NCBI GenBank assembly: GCA_019752335.1
Contig: JAIEMJ010000004.1
Span: 223,448-287,447 of the forward strand
Length of the DNA stretch: 64,000 bases
From: Bryobacteraceae bacterium
Lineage (GTDB): Bacteria; Acidobacteriota; Terriglobia; Bryobacterales; Bryobacteraceae
Direction: 5' to 3'
Shown: piece by piece, positions 27,030 to 35,991 of the stretch
Layout: the number at the start of each line of letters is the position of its first letter
How positions within the stretch are numbered: position 1 is the stretch's first letter
Program-made: the position numbers and the translations under genes
The notes under the pieces: generated by a model
Database searches by the model: none
The model's input: only the letters and a program-made list of their open reading frames with translations
What the model was told of the DNA's origin: nothing

Positions 27030-27573
27030 GCAAAGCCTCAACATAAATCCGATGTTCCTCCGCCAGGATGCGTTGTGTTAAATCCTCTTCCGTATCGCCC
27101 GGCATCACCGGCACCGCCGCCTGCTTCAGGATCGGACCCGCATCCATCTCCTCAATCACGTAATGCACCGTGCATCCGGCGATCCTCACCCCATAATCCA
27201 GCGCCTGTTTCTGCGCATGCAGACCAGGAAAAGCCGGTAACAACGACGGGTGAATATTCAAGATCCGCGACGGATATGCATGGATCATCAGCGGGGTCAG
27301 TAAACGCAGAAATCCCGCCAGGCAAACGAAGTCGACCCGATTCTGCTGGAGTAACTCAACTAACTGCCGGTCATACTCCTCGCGCGCCACGCCCTTCGAC
27401 GGCAGGCTCACCGCGAACAAGCCCATCTGCCGCGCTGCCGCCAAGCCCGGCGCCTCCGGACGATTCGAAATCACCACCGCGATCTCAGCCGGCAACTGGC
27501 CCGCTTGCACCGCGCGCGCAATGGCAACAAAATTCGATCCCCGCCCCGAAAGCAGGATGCCCAACCGCTTCAT
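27007..27573 (-). CDS. purN: Phosphoribosylglycinamide formyltransferase 1 (GART)
   Basis: 188 residues, normal length. Family motifs are LLSGRGSNFVAI, FVCLAGFLRLL, NIHPSLLPAFPG (with the active-site Asn and His), and GCTVHYVIEEMDAGPIL containing the catalytic Asp. It formylates GAR with 10-formyl-THF in purine synthesis. The ATG overlaps the purM stop (ATGA). Confidence 0.95.
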   Translation of the reverse strand: MKRLGILLSGRGSNFVAIARAVQAGQLPAEIAVVISNRPEAPGLAAARQMGLFAVSLPSKGVAREEYDRQLVELLQQNRVDFVCLAGFLRLLTPLMIHAYPSRILNIHPSLLPAFPGLHAQKQALDYGVRIAGCTVHYVIEEMDAGPILKQAAVPVMPGDTEEDLTQRILAEEHRIYVEALHDLLIQE

Positions 27574-28604
27574 ACGTAGCGGACGCGCTCGCCCTTCGCC
27601 GCCAGCACGCGGCCAATCACGTAGTGTTTCTCGCGCAGCTTCTTCAGGCTGGCCTGCGCCGCCGCCAGCTTCTTCGCCGGGATCACCAGCACCATGCCGA
27701 TCCCCAAATTAAACGTCCGGCGCCAATCGTCCTCGGGAATATTGCCCCGTTCGCGCAGTGCTTCGAACACCGGCAACACAGGCCAACTCGTCTTCTCAAT
27801 CTCGACGCCCAGCCCCTTCGGCAACACCCGGGGGATATTGTCCGTCATGCCGCCGCCCGTGATGTGGGCCGCGCCCCGCACCAAGCCTTCGGCTTGCAAC
27901 GCCAGCAACGTCTTCAAGTAGCTGCGATGCACCTTCAGCAGTTCATCGGCCACCGTAATGCCCAACTCCGGCACCACCGAATCCACCTTCAGGTCCGCGA
28001 AGAAAATGCGGCGCGCCAGCGAATAGCCATTCGTATGCAGGCCCGTCGAAGGCAAGCCCACCAGGACGTCGCCCACCTGGCTGCCGTCGCCCGTCAACAG
28101 TTGCGACCGCTCCGCCGCCCCCACAATAAAGCCGGCCACATCGTACTCGCCCGGCTGATAGAAGCCCGGCATCTCCGCCGTCTCGCCGCCGATCAACGCG
28201 CAGCCGTTACGCTTGCACCCGCGCGCCAGCCCCTTCACCACGCTGGCGCAGACGGCGGCATCGAGCGCGCCCACGGCGAAGTAGTCCAGAAAATACAGCG
28301 GACGGGCCCCCTGCACGGCGATATCATTGACGCAATGATTCACCAGGTCCTCGCCAATCGTCTCGTGCCGGCCGGCCATTTGGGCCACCTTCAGCTTGGT
28401 GCCCACGCCGTCCGCCGACGAGATCAGCACGGGCTTCTTGTAGCCTTCGAGGGCATACATGGCGCCGAAACTTCCAATGCCCGTCAGCACCCGCGGCGTG
28501 AATGTGGCCCGGGCCAGCTTCTTGATGGCGGACACCGCGCGGTCAGCTTCGTCAATATTTACGCCCGCATCCGCGTAGCGCACGCTCTTCTTGGGTTTAC
28601 TCAT
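27570..28604 (-). CDS. purM: Phosphoribosylformylglycinamidine cyclo-ligase (AIR synthase)
   Basis: 344 residues, typical for PurM. The N-terminal YADAGVNIDEADRAV, the ATP-site segment SSADGVGTKLKVAQMAG, ALIGGETAEMPGFY, and HITGGGMTDNIPRVLP are all family motifs. It converts FGAM to AIR with ATP. It is first gene of purM-purN-DUF481 on the minus strand. 51 bp separate its start from the divergent amidohydrolase operon. Confidence 0.96.
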   Translation of the reverse strand: MSKPKKSVRYADAGVNIDEADRAVSAIKKLARATFTPRVLTGIGSFGAMYALEGYKKPVLISSADGVGTKLKVAQMAGRHETIGEDLVNHCVNDIAVQGARPLYFLDYFAVGALDAAVCASVVKGLARGCKRNGCALIGGETAEMPGFYQPGEYDVAGFIVGAAERSQLLTGDGSQVGDVLVGLPSTGLHTNGYSLARRIFFADLKVDSVVPELGITVADELLKVHRSYLKTLLALQAEGLVRGAAHITGGGMTDNIPRVLPKGLGVEIEKTSWPVLPVFEALRERGNIPEDDWRRTFNLGIGMVLVIPAKKLAAAQASLKKLREKHYVIGRVLAAKGERVRYV

Positions 28605-28655
28605 TTGTTCTTTCGATTGGCAAAACGGGTAGGAAAATCTTATGATAGCGAAACA

Positions 28656-29951
28656 ATGCGCGCAATTCTGCTTTTCCTGCTGGCCACCGTCACGGCCTGG
28701 TCTGAAGTCCCCTCGGGCATGGCGATTCGTAACGCCCGCGTCGTGACGGTGAGCGGCGCGGTGCTGCCCAAGGCCACCGTTTTGATCCGCGATGGCCTCA
28801 TCGAAAACGTCGGCCCGGACTTGCCCGTTCCCGCCGATGCCTGGCTGATTGAAGGCGAAGGACTCACCGTCTATCCCGGCCTGGTTGACGCTCTATCGAC
28901 CCTGGGCCAAGATGCCCGTCCGAGTGGTCCACCCGCTGCCGCCGCCGCCCCGGCCGCTCCCGCGCGTGGCCCCGAGGACCGGCCGCGAACCTTCAGTTGG
29001 GAGCGTATCGCTGACAAAGTGCGCGCCGCCGACCCCCGCGTCGAAACCGCCCGCGGACTCGGCTTCACCTCTACCATGACCTTTCCCGTCAGTGGTATCT
29101 TCGCCGGCCAAGGCGCCGTCATGAATCTCGGCGACGCCCGGCCCTCCCGCCTCATCGTGCAATCGCCCGCCGGGCAGTATCTCTCCTTCGCTCTGGGCGG
29201 CGGCGGCGGGGGCGGACGGGGCTTCCCCAGTTCGCTCATGGGCGTCATCGCCTATGTCCGTCAATGCTACCTGGACCTCGACTATTACAAGCAAGCCAAG
29301 GCCGCTTACGACCGTGACCCCAAGGGCCGCACCCGCCCGGAGTATGATCGCGCCCTCGAAGGCTTAGCCGAGTCGCCCCGTTTGCTCTTCCCCGCGGTCG
29401 GGCTCAGCGAAATTGACCGTATCCTGCGCTTCGCCAAGGAACTCAAGCAACCCGCCGTCCTCTACGGACTCCACGAAGGCTTCCGCGCTGCGGACTTACT
29501 CAAAACGGCCGGCTATCCCGTCATCGTCTCCACCAAATGGCCCACCCGCCAGGCCGACGCTGACCCGGACTTAGTGGAAACCACGCGTGCCCTCGAAACG
29601 CGCGCCAAGGCACCCTCCACGCCCGGTGTATTGGCCGCCCAGGGAATCAAGTTTGCCTTCTCTTCCGACGGCCAATCCGCCGCGGATATGCTGCGCGGCG
29701 TGCGCAAAGCGATGCAGATGGGCTTGTCGGAGGCCGACGCGCTCCGGGCACTTACTTTGTCGCCCGCCGAAATCTTCGGCGTCGCGGATCGCATGGGAAG
29801 CATTGAAAAGGGAAAAATCGCCAACTTAGTCGTCACTCGCGGCGACTTACTCAGTGAACGGCCTCGCATTGAATACATAATTGTGGATGGCGTGAAGTAC
29901 CTGCCACCCGTTCCGCCGGCTACGCCCGCGGCTAAGGAGATGACGCGATGA
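28656..29951 (+). CDS. Secreted amidohydrolase-fold protein 1, metal motif degenerate
   Basis: 431 residues with a signal peptide (MRAILLFLLATVTAWS). The flanking beta-sandwich (IRNARVVTVSGAVLPKATVL) and the closing segment (SPAEIFGVADRMGSIEKGKI) are those of imidazolonepropionase-like amidohydrolases. The usual PGxxDxHxH metal motif is replaced by YPGLVDALSTLG, and no clear replacement histidine pair is seen; FSSDGQS keeps the late Asp. It is probably not a normal metal hydrolase. First of three coupled paralogues; its stop overlaps the next start (ATGA). The same frame is open upstream through the antisense of purM and purN, which is not coding. Confidence 0.85.
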   Translation: MRAILLFLLATVTAWSEVPSGMAIRNARVVTVSGAVLPKATVLIRDGLIENVGPDLPVPADAWLIEGEGLTVYPGLVDALSTLGQDARPSGPPAAAAAPAAPARGPEDRPRTFSWERIADKVRAADPRVETARGLGFTSTMTFPVSGIFAGQGAVMNLGDARPSRLIVQSPAGQYLSFALGGGGGGGRGFPSSLMGVIAYVRQCYLDLDYYKQAKAAYDRDPKGRTRPEYDRALEGLAESPRLLFPAVGLSEIDRILRFAKELKQPAVLYGLHEGFRAADLLKTAGYPVIVSTKWPTRQADADPDLVETTRALETRAKAPSTPGVLAAQGIKFAFSSDGQSAADMLRGVRKAMQMGLSEADALRALTLSPAEIFGVADRMGSIEKGKIANLVVTRGDLLSERPRIEYIIVDGVKYLPPVPPATPAAKEMTR

Positions 29952-31300
29952 AGTGGATAATCATAGGGCTGATGGCCGCGGTGTTATCCGCCCAAGAAAC
30001 TACGGTGATTCAAAACGCCACCGTCTACACGGCGACTAAGCCCGCCTTTGTAGGATCCGTGGCCTTTAGCGGCGGAAAGATCACCGCCGTCGGCGATAAA
30101 CTCATCGTGCCGCCCGGCGCCAAGGTGGTGGACGGAACCGGCCTCCACGTCTCGCCCGGCATCATCGATAGTCACTCCCATATTGCGGTGCAAGGCTTTG
30201 GCGTGAACGAAGGGTCAGTCTCCGTGTCCTCCATGGTGCAGATCCGCGACGTCCTCGATTCCGAAGATATCGCCATTTATCGTGCCTTGGCCGGAGGAGT
30301 AACTACCGCGAATATCCTCCACGGCAGCGCTAACGCCATCGGCGGAAACAATCAATTGATTAAAATGCGCTGGGGCAAGACCGTAGGCGAATTGATTATG
30401 GAAGGCGGCACGAGCTCGATTAAGTTCGCCTTAGGTGAGAACCCCAAGCGCGCCGGCAATCCCACGCCGCAATCAGGCGGCGTCGCCCGCTATCCTGCCA
30501 CCCGCATGGGCGTCGAGGACATTTACCGCCAGGCCTTCACCGAAGCCCGCGCCTACCAGAAATCCCTTGCTGACTTCAAGGCGGGCAAGCTCATGATGGC
30601 GCCCCGGAGGGACTTGAAACTGGAAGCGCTCGTCGAGGTGCTCGAGGGCAAGCGGCTGGTTCACTGCCACGCTTACCGCTCCGACGAAATGCTCATGATG
30701 ATGCGCGTCGCCGAGGAGTTCGGCTTTCGCCTGGCTACCTTCCAGCACGTTCAGGAAGGCTATAAAATTGCCAAGGAAATGGCGCTGCACGGCGTCGCCG
30801 GCGCCGGTTTCAGCGATTGGTGGAGTTACAAGATGGAGGTGGTCGACGGCATTCCCTTCAATATGGCCGTCATGACCAAGAAAGGCGTCCTGGCCGGCAT
30901 CAACTCGGACGACGCGGGCCTCATGCGCCGCCTGAATACCGAAGCGGCCAAAGCCATGCGCTACGGCGGACTCACCGAGGAACAAGCCCTCGCCCTCGTC
31001 ACCATTAACCCCGCCAAGCAAATGAAAGTCGACCATCTCATCGGCTCCATTGAGCCGGGCAAGAGCGCCGACTTAGTCGTCTGGAATAAGCCGCCTTTGT
31101 CGAGTTACGCCGTGCCGCAGAAAGTCTATATCGACGGCAACCTATATTTCGAACGCGACCGCGACATGAGCGACCGTGCCCGGCGCGCCGCCGCCAAGAA
31201 AGCTTTGGAAGATCAATTGAAGCAGGAAGCGCCGGCGGAGCAGAAGAAAGGCGGACCGCCCGGACGGCGTGGCCCCGCTAACGAGGAGTCCGGACAATAA
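29948..31300 (+). CDS. Secreted amidohydrolase 2 (imidazolonepropionase-like), canonical metal site
   Basis: 450 residues with signal peptide (MKWIIIGLMAAVLSAQ). It keeps the metal ligands missing from its neighbours: SPGIIDSHSHI (HxH), RLVHCHAYRSDEM, a mid-domain TFQHVQEG histidine, and the catalytic Asp in INSDDAGLM. The closing sandwich is IEPGKSADLVVWNKPP. It probably hydrolyses a cyclic amide or peptide-like substrate in the periplasm. The C-terminus is a Lys/Gly/Pro-rich tail. It overlaps the genes on both sides (ATGA and TAATG). Confidence 0.9.
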   Translation: MKWIIIGLMAAVLSAQETTVIQNATVYTATKPAFVGSVAFSGGKITAVGDKLIVPPGAKVVDGTGLHVSPGIIDSHSHIAVQGFGVNEGSVSVSSMVQIRDVLDSEDIAIYRALAGGVTTANILHGSANAIGGNNQLIKMRWGKTVGELIMEGGTSSIKFALGENPKRAGNPTPQSGGVARYPATRMGVEDIYRQAFTEARAYQKSLADFKAGKLMMAPRRDLKLEALVEVLEGKRLVHCHAYRSDEMLMMMRVAEEFGFRLATFQHVQEGYKIAKEMALHGVAGAGFSDWWSYKMEVVDGIPFNMAVMTKKGVLAGINSDDAGLMRRLNTEAAKAMRYGGLTEEQALALVTINPAKQMKVDHLIGSIEPGKSADLVVWNKPPLSSYAVPQKVYIDGNLYFERDRDMSDRARRAAAKKALEDQLKQEAPAEQKKGGPPGRRGPANEESGQ

Positions 31301-32595
31301 TGAAATATTCACTGCTCCTCATCGCGGCGCTAGCCAGCGCCCAGGACTCTTACTTAATCCGTAACGCGACTATCCATCCCGTTACCGGGCCCGAAATTGC
31401 CAACGGCTCTTTGCTCATCGAAAACGGCAAGATTACCGGCATCGGCGCGAAGTTAGTCGCGCCGAAAGGCGTCAAGATCGTCGAAGCCAAGGGCATGCAC
31501 GCCTGGCCCGGCATGATCAATTGCGCTACCCAAATTGGCATCTCCGAAGTAAGTAGTGTCCGCGAAACCAACGACACCAACGAAATTGGCGAGTTTATCC
31601 CGCAGGTACGCGCCGTAGTAGCGGTAAATCCGGAGACTGAACATATTCCAGTCGCCCGTGCCAACGGACTCACCGCCGTACTTACTCTTCCCGCCGCCAT
31701 CGCCACCGGCGGCGGACCCGGCGCTTCCACCGCCGGACAGAGCATCGTCCGCGGCCAAGCCGCCATGCTCCGCCTCGACGGCTGGACCTGGGAGGACCTG
31801 GCCCTATCGCAAAGCGCCGGCATGCTAGTCCGCTTCCCGGCCATCCAGACCGTCACGTTTGCCTTTCCCGCTGGCCGCACCGAAGTCCCCTACGCCGAAG
31901 CCAAGCGCCGCTATGACGGTGAGATGCGCAAGATCGACGAGTTCTTCGAGAAGTGCCGCCGCTATCAGCAAGCCAAGAAGGCGGCCACGCCGAACTTCCA
32001 GGCCGACGTGCAATTGGAAGCGATGCTGCCGGTGCTCGAAGGGAGGACGCCTTTGCTGATCGCCGCGCAACGCGAACGTGGCATTCGCGAAGCCATTGAC
32101 TTCTGCGAGAAGCATAAAGTTAAGCTAGTCCTGATGGACGTCCGCAAGCCGGGCGCTCAGTTAGCCCGCCTCGCCGAGAAGAAGATTCCCGTCATCGTTG
32201 GCCAACCGACGGACTTACCCATGGACGAAGACGACGACTACGACGCGGCCTATGCTTTGCCCGCTGTATTGCATAAGGCAGGGGTGAAGTTCGCTTTCGC
32301 CACCTACGACAATCAATTCGCCCGGAACTTGCCCTTCGAAGCGGGTTACGCGGTGGCTTATGGCTTACCGATGGATGCGGCCTGGAAAGCCCTCACCATT
32401 GACGCCGCGGAGATCTTCGGTGTCGGAGAAATGACTGGTTCCCTCGAAAAAGGTAAGTCGGCTGACTTACTCCTTTCGGATGGCGATCCCCTGGAAGTGC
32501 GCACGCAGATTAAGATGCTCTTTATTCGCGGGAAGAATGTCAGCCTCGAGAACCGGCAAACCCGCCTGTATCAGAAATACCTGGCGCGTCCCTAA
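31300..32595 (+). CDS. Secreted amidohydrolase-fold protein 3, metal motif degenerate
   Basis: 431 residues with signal peptide (MKYSLLLIAALASAQ). Overall architecture matches the two upstream proteins (LIRNATIHPVTGPEIANGSL at the start, EMTGSLEKGKSADLLLSDG near the end). The HxH motif is replaced by WPGMINCATQIG, and the middle histidines are not evident; FATYDNQF keeps one Asp. It may be a regulatory or structural partner of protein 2, or an enzyme with a different mechanism. Last gene of the trio; the serine/threonine kinase starts 6 bp later. Confidence 0.85.
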   Translation: MKYSLLLIAALASAQDSYLIRNATIHPVTGPEIANGSLLIENGKITGIGAKLVAPKGVKIVEAKGMHAWPGMINCATQIGISEVSSVRETNDTNEIGEFIPQVRAVVAVNPETEHIPVARANGLTAVLTLPAAIATGGGPGASTAGQSIVRGQAAMLRLDGWTWEDLALSQSAGMLVRFPAIQTVTFAFPAGRTEVPYAEAKRRYDGEMRKIDEFFEKCRRYQQAKKAATPNFQADVQLEAMLPVLEGRTPLLIAAQRERGIREAIDFCEKHKVKLVLMDVRKPGAQLARLAEKKIPVIVGQPTDLPMDEDDDYDAAYALPAVLHKAGVKFAFATYDNQFARNLPFEAGYAVAYGLPMDAAWKALTIDAAEIFGVGEMTGSLEKGKSADLLLSDGDPLEVRTQIKMLFIRGKNVSLENRQTRLYQKYLARP

Positions 32596-32601
32596 AGTAC
32601 C

Positions 32602-34674
32602 GTGAGCGCAAACTGCCCCATTTGCGCGAAGCCGCTGGCGGCCGGCGCGCCGTTCTGCGAGGAGTGCGCGAAGCAGTTGTTCACGCAAGCCCTGGCCATG
32701 GAGCCAGCCTCTCGTGAGGAGTGGCTCTGGCGTGCCTGCCAATACAACGAACCGCTCTTCCAAGCCGTGCGCGCCATGGCAGACCAAACTGGTCCTACGG
32801 CCAGCTACATCGGCCCCTATAAGATGCTGCGTGAACTCGGCCGCGGTGGCATGGGCATCGTCTATCTGGCTGTGCGCGACGACGGAGCGTTCAAGAAGAA
32901 CGTCGCTATCAAGTTACTCCTACGGGAAAATGTAACTCCGGAATTTGTCACCCGCTTCAAGCAGGAGCGGCAAGTCCTCGCCGCGCTCGACCATCCGAAT
33001 ATCGCCCGCATCCTGGACGGCGGCGACGCGCCGGACGGCATGCCTTACTATGTGATGGAGTATGTCGAAGGCCAACCGATTGACCAATATTGCGATACCC
33101 AGCGGCTCTCACTGACGAACCGCATCAAGACCTTTCAACAGCTCTGCCAAGCCGTACAGTACTTACACCAAAATTCGATCCTGCATCGTGACCTGAAACC
33201 GGCCAATGTCTTAGTCTCCTCCGAGGGCGCGGTGAAGTTACTCGACTTTGGCATCGCCAAGTTAGTCGGCGCGGGATCCTTCGCCAACTCGGACGTCACC
33301 AGCGTGCAGGGCCAACTGATGACGCCGGGTTATGCAAGCCCCGAGCAAATGACCGGCGCGCCGTTGCAGCCGGGTAGCGATGTTTATTCGCTCGGCACTA
33401 TTCTTTATTTTTTACTCACGGGCCGTCCGCCGTTCAGCGGCTACGAAGAGAAGATGGCCAAGACCGCAGCCCGGCAAGGTCCGGCGCCACCGAGCGCCGC
33501 CATCCGGCCGGAGCTACAAGCCACGGAGAGCACGGCGCACTTACGCCGCGCCATGCTGGGACAACTGGACAGCATCGTCCTCAAGGCGCTTCGCGTTGAC
33601 CCGCGCGACCGCTACACCTCCGCCAATGACTTGGCCGGCGACTTACAACGCTTCCTCGACGGTGAGCCCGTGGCCGCGCATCATGAGGGCGTCGCCGGCC
33701 GCTCCTGGCGCGTGCTCCGCCGTGCCTGGGTCGCCGTCGCCTTCCTTCTGCTCGCGGGCGTCGCCGCTTGGCAATGGCAGCGGACCCGCACCGAGACTTC
33801 CGCCGTCTCCCAACGCGAAGCCTCTTTGCGCGACCTACTCGACCAGATGGAAAAGCGCCTAAGTGGGACTAGCGTCGACGAACGCATCGCCGACGTCGGC
33901 CGCGTCGGCAAGACCTTCGCCCAAGAGTATCCGGCCATCGCCGCGCGGGGTGCTAGTGACGCCGAACTGCTCCCGAGAGCGGTTCGCTACGTAGACCGCG
34001 TCCAGGTAGCCGGCGTGCCCGCCTTGGGCGTCGCCGTCGCGGACACTTATCAGCAGTTGGGCATCCTGCAAGAGAGCGTCGCCGCGCCGAAGCCGGCCTT
34101 GGCGACGTACCAAAAGGCGGCCGCCACACTCTCCAACTACCGGGCCGATGCGGCCGTCCAACAGCGGCTGGCCATGCTCCGCGAGCGAGTGCAGAACCTA
34201 GGCGGCACCCTGCCGGAGCCCGAGCCGCCGGCCCCTGAGCCTGCTGCCCCCACCCAAACAGCGGCTCCCGAACCCGCGCCAGCGAAGCCACCAGTCGTCA
34301 CGGAACGCCCCAAAACCGTAGCCGCCCCAACCGGGCCAACGTCCCAGGCGCCCCAGGCGCCCGCTCCGGTGCGGAAGCCGGACCCGGTGGCGGCGCCTCC
34401 GCCTGCCGGAGTTTCGGCGGAACTACAGGAGGACCTGATCTCCACCGAGAGCCGCGTCCAGATCGCCGAAGCCGCCATCGCCCCGATCGCCGCCAGCCTC
34501 ACCGAACGCGGCCAGACGCTCAATTCGGATACCCTGGCCAACATGGCGCGCATGAAGGCGATGCTCGAAAAGGGCCGCGCCGAAATGGCCTCCGGCAATG
34601 GCGCCGGCGCGAAGGAGAGCTTCGCGATCTCCCGGGCTTTGGCCGCCAAGGTCCTCCGGACCGTCGGCCGCTGA
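32602..34674 (+). CDS. Membrane serine/threonine protein kinase with N-terminal zinc ribbon
   Basis: 690 residues from GTG 32602, supported because it includes a zinc ribbon (Cys5, Cys8, Cys19, Cys22). A short acidobacterial linker (EEWLWRACQYNEPLFQAV) leads to a Hanks-type kinase domain at ~73-350. This has a glycine loop GRGGMGIVYL, Lys104, catalytic HRD Asp197, DFG Asp215 and APE-like ASPEQM. One transmembrane helix lies at ~376-391. The extracytoplasmic part is helical with a Pro/Ala-rich spacer (~520-605) and a final helical domain. It probably senses an envelope signal. The target is not encoded next to it, although it may be co-transcribed with the amidohydrolases 6 bp upstream. Confidence 0.92.
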   Translation: MSANCPICAKPLAAGAPFCEECAKQLFTQALAMEPASREEWLWRACQYNEPLFQAVRAMADQTGPTASYIGPYKMLRELGRGGMGIVYLAVRDDGAFKKNVAIKLLLRENVTPEFVTRFKQERQVLAALDHPNIARILDGGDAPDGMPYYVMEYVEGQPIDQYCDTQRLSLTNRIKTFQQLCQAVQYLHQNSILHRDLKPANVLVSSEGAVKLLDFGIAKLVGAGSFANSDVTSVQGQLMTPGYASPEQMTGAPLQPGSDVYSLGTILYFLLTGRPPFSGYEEKMAKTAARQGPAPPSAAIRPELQATESTAHLRRAMLGQLDSIVLKALRVDPRDRYTSANDLAGDLQRFLDGEPVAAHHEGVAGRSWRVLRRAWVAVAFLLLAGVAAWQWQRTRTETSAVSQREASLRDLLDQMEKRLSGTSVDERIADVGRVGKTFAQEYPAIAARGASDAELLPRAVRYVDRVQVAGVPALGVAVADTYQQLGILQESVAAPKPALATYQKAAATLSNYRADAAVQQRLAMLRERVQNLGGTLPEPEPPAPEPAAPTQTAAPEPAPAKPPVVTERPKTVAAPTGPTSQAPQAPAPVRKPDPVAAPPPAGVSAELQEDLISTESRVQIAEAAIAPIAASLTERGQTLNSDTLANMARMKAMLEKGRAEMASGNGAGAKESFAISRALAAKVLRTVGR

Positions 34675-34692
34675 CTTAAACTAAGAAGCGTC

Positions 34693-35991
34693 ATGCTTCG
34701 CTTTACTCTGTACCTGCTGCCCGCTCTCGCATCGGCGGTGACTTACGATCAGATCCGGCCGATCCTGGCGGAACGCTGCGCTGGTTGTCATCAAACCGGC
34801 GAGATCGGCCCGATGCCGTTGACCACTTATCAGCAGGCGCGCCCCTGGGCCAAGGCCATCAAGCAAGCCGTGCTGAAGCGCACGATGCCGCCTTGGCATG
34901 CCGACGCCGAGAGTTCGCAGCGCATCCACAATAGCCGCCGGTTGAGCGATGGCGAGGTGAATCAACTCGTCGCGTGGGTAGACGCCGGAGCGAAGGAAGG
35001 CAAGCCTACGGCGCCGATTCCCTCGGCCAAACAAGATGCCCGCTGGACCTGGGGGAAGCCCGACTTCGTGGTGCGCATCCCCGGCTACGAAGTGCCTGCC
35101 TCAGGCACTTTGCGCTATACCTTCCTGGTGACCGGAACGGACTTACCCGAGGACCGTTGGATCTCCGCAGCCGAATGGAAGATTGACCAGCGGGCAGTGG
35201 TGCATCACATCAACGCCTTTATCCGGCCGCCGGGGTCGAGCTACGTCGCCACGGCGCCCAAGGGACAGCTCTATGTCGCTTCCGGGGCGGAGCGCAGTTT
35301 CCGGCATCCAAACGAAAGAGAGATTGACCGGCGCGAGTTACTGGTGGGCTATGAGCCAGGCTACCGGCCGGTGGCCTGGGGTCCGCGGCAGGCAAAGTTA
35401 CTCAAGAAGGGTTCCGATATCGTCTTTGAGATTCACTTTACGGCCAACGGCAAAGCCGTGGTGGATCATTCGGAACTAGGCATTTACTTCGCGAAACAGC
35501 CGCCGGAGGAGCGGCTGGTAACCATCACGCCGGCCGATTCGAAGTTAGCCATTCCGCCAGGCGATCCGAATTACCGTAGCTTCGTCTGGGCCGAGTTGCA
35601 GGCCGATGCGAAGCTGGTTTCCCTGCAGCCGCATATGCACTTACGCGGCAAGGCCTACCGGATTGAAGCCGTCTATCCAGACGGCCGGCGCGACCTGCTG
35701 ATTGACGTACCGCGGTACGACTTTAACTGGCAGACAACTTACTTCCTGAAAGAGCCGCTGAAGTTACCCAAAGGGGCGAAGCTCGAATGTACGGGCTGGT
35801 TCGATAACTCGGCCAACAATCCGGCCAATCCTGACCCCGCAAAGACGATCTACTGGGGTGACCAAAGCTGGGAAGAGATGAATGTTGGCTTCATGGAAAT
35901 CGCATTTGACCGGCGCGGCGATGGGGACATTGTGAAGCTGAGCGACACCACGCGCCCGGCCGATAGCAGCAAACCGCTAGTTAACGAGTAG
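34693..35991 (+). CDS. Cytochrome c / PHM-like copper monooxygenase-fold protein
   Basis: 432 residues with a signal peptide (LRFTLYLLPALASAV). Residues ~18-100 form a small cytochrome c-like domain with one haem motif (Cys29-Cys32-His33) and an MPPWH segment. Residues ~120-420 resemble the two-domain copper type II ascorbate-dependent monooxygenase (PHM) fold. His171-His172 (VVHHINAF) and His248 (EIHFTANG) can be copper ligands of one site, and His314 and His316 (QPHMHLRG) of the other. This haem-copper combination is common in Acidobacteriota and Planctomycetota, but its substrate is unknown. The 3' end overlaps the convergent propeller gene by 15 bp. Confidence 0.85.
   Translation: MLRFTLYLLPALASAVTYDQIRPILAERCAGCHQTGEIGPMPLTTYQQARPWAKAIKQAVLKRTMPPWHADAESSQRIHNSRRLSDGEVNQLVAWVDAGAKEGKPTAPIPSAKQDARWTWGKPDFVVRIPGYEVPASGTLRYTFLVTGTDLPEDRWISAAEWKIDQRAVVHHINAFIRPPGSSYVATAPKGQLYVASGAERSFRHPNEREIDRRELLVGYEPGYRPVAWGPRQAKLLKKGSDIVFEIHFTANGKAVVDHSELGIYFAKQPPEERLVTITPADSKLAIPPGDPNYRSFVWAELQADAKLVSLQPHMHLRGKAYRIEAVYPDGRRDLLIDVPRYDFNWQTTYFLKEPLKLPKGAKLECTGWFDNSANNPANPDPAKTIYWGDQSWEEMNVGFMEIAFDRRGDGDIVKLSDTTRPADSSKPLVNE

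Noticed and set aside
27075..28655. Long open plus-strand frame leading into amidohydrolase 1 (would give a 958-residue protein)
   Set aside because: It is the antisense of purN and purM, with basic low-complexity translation. The real gene starts at ATG 28656 with a signal peptide.
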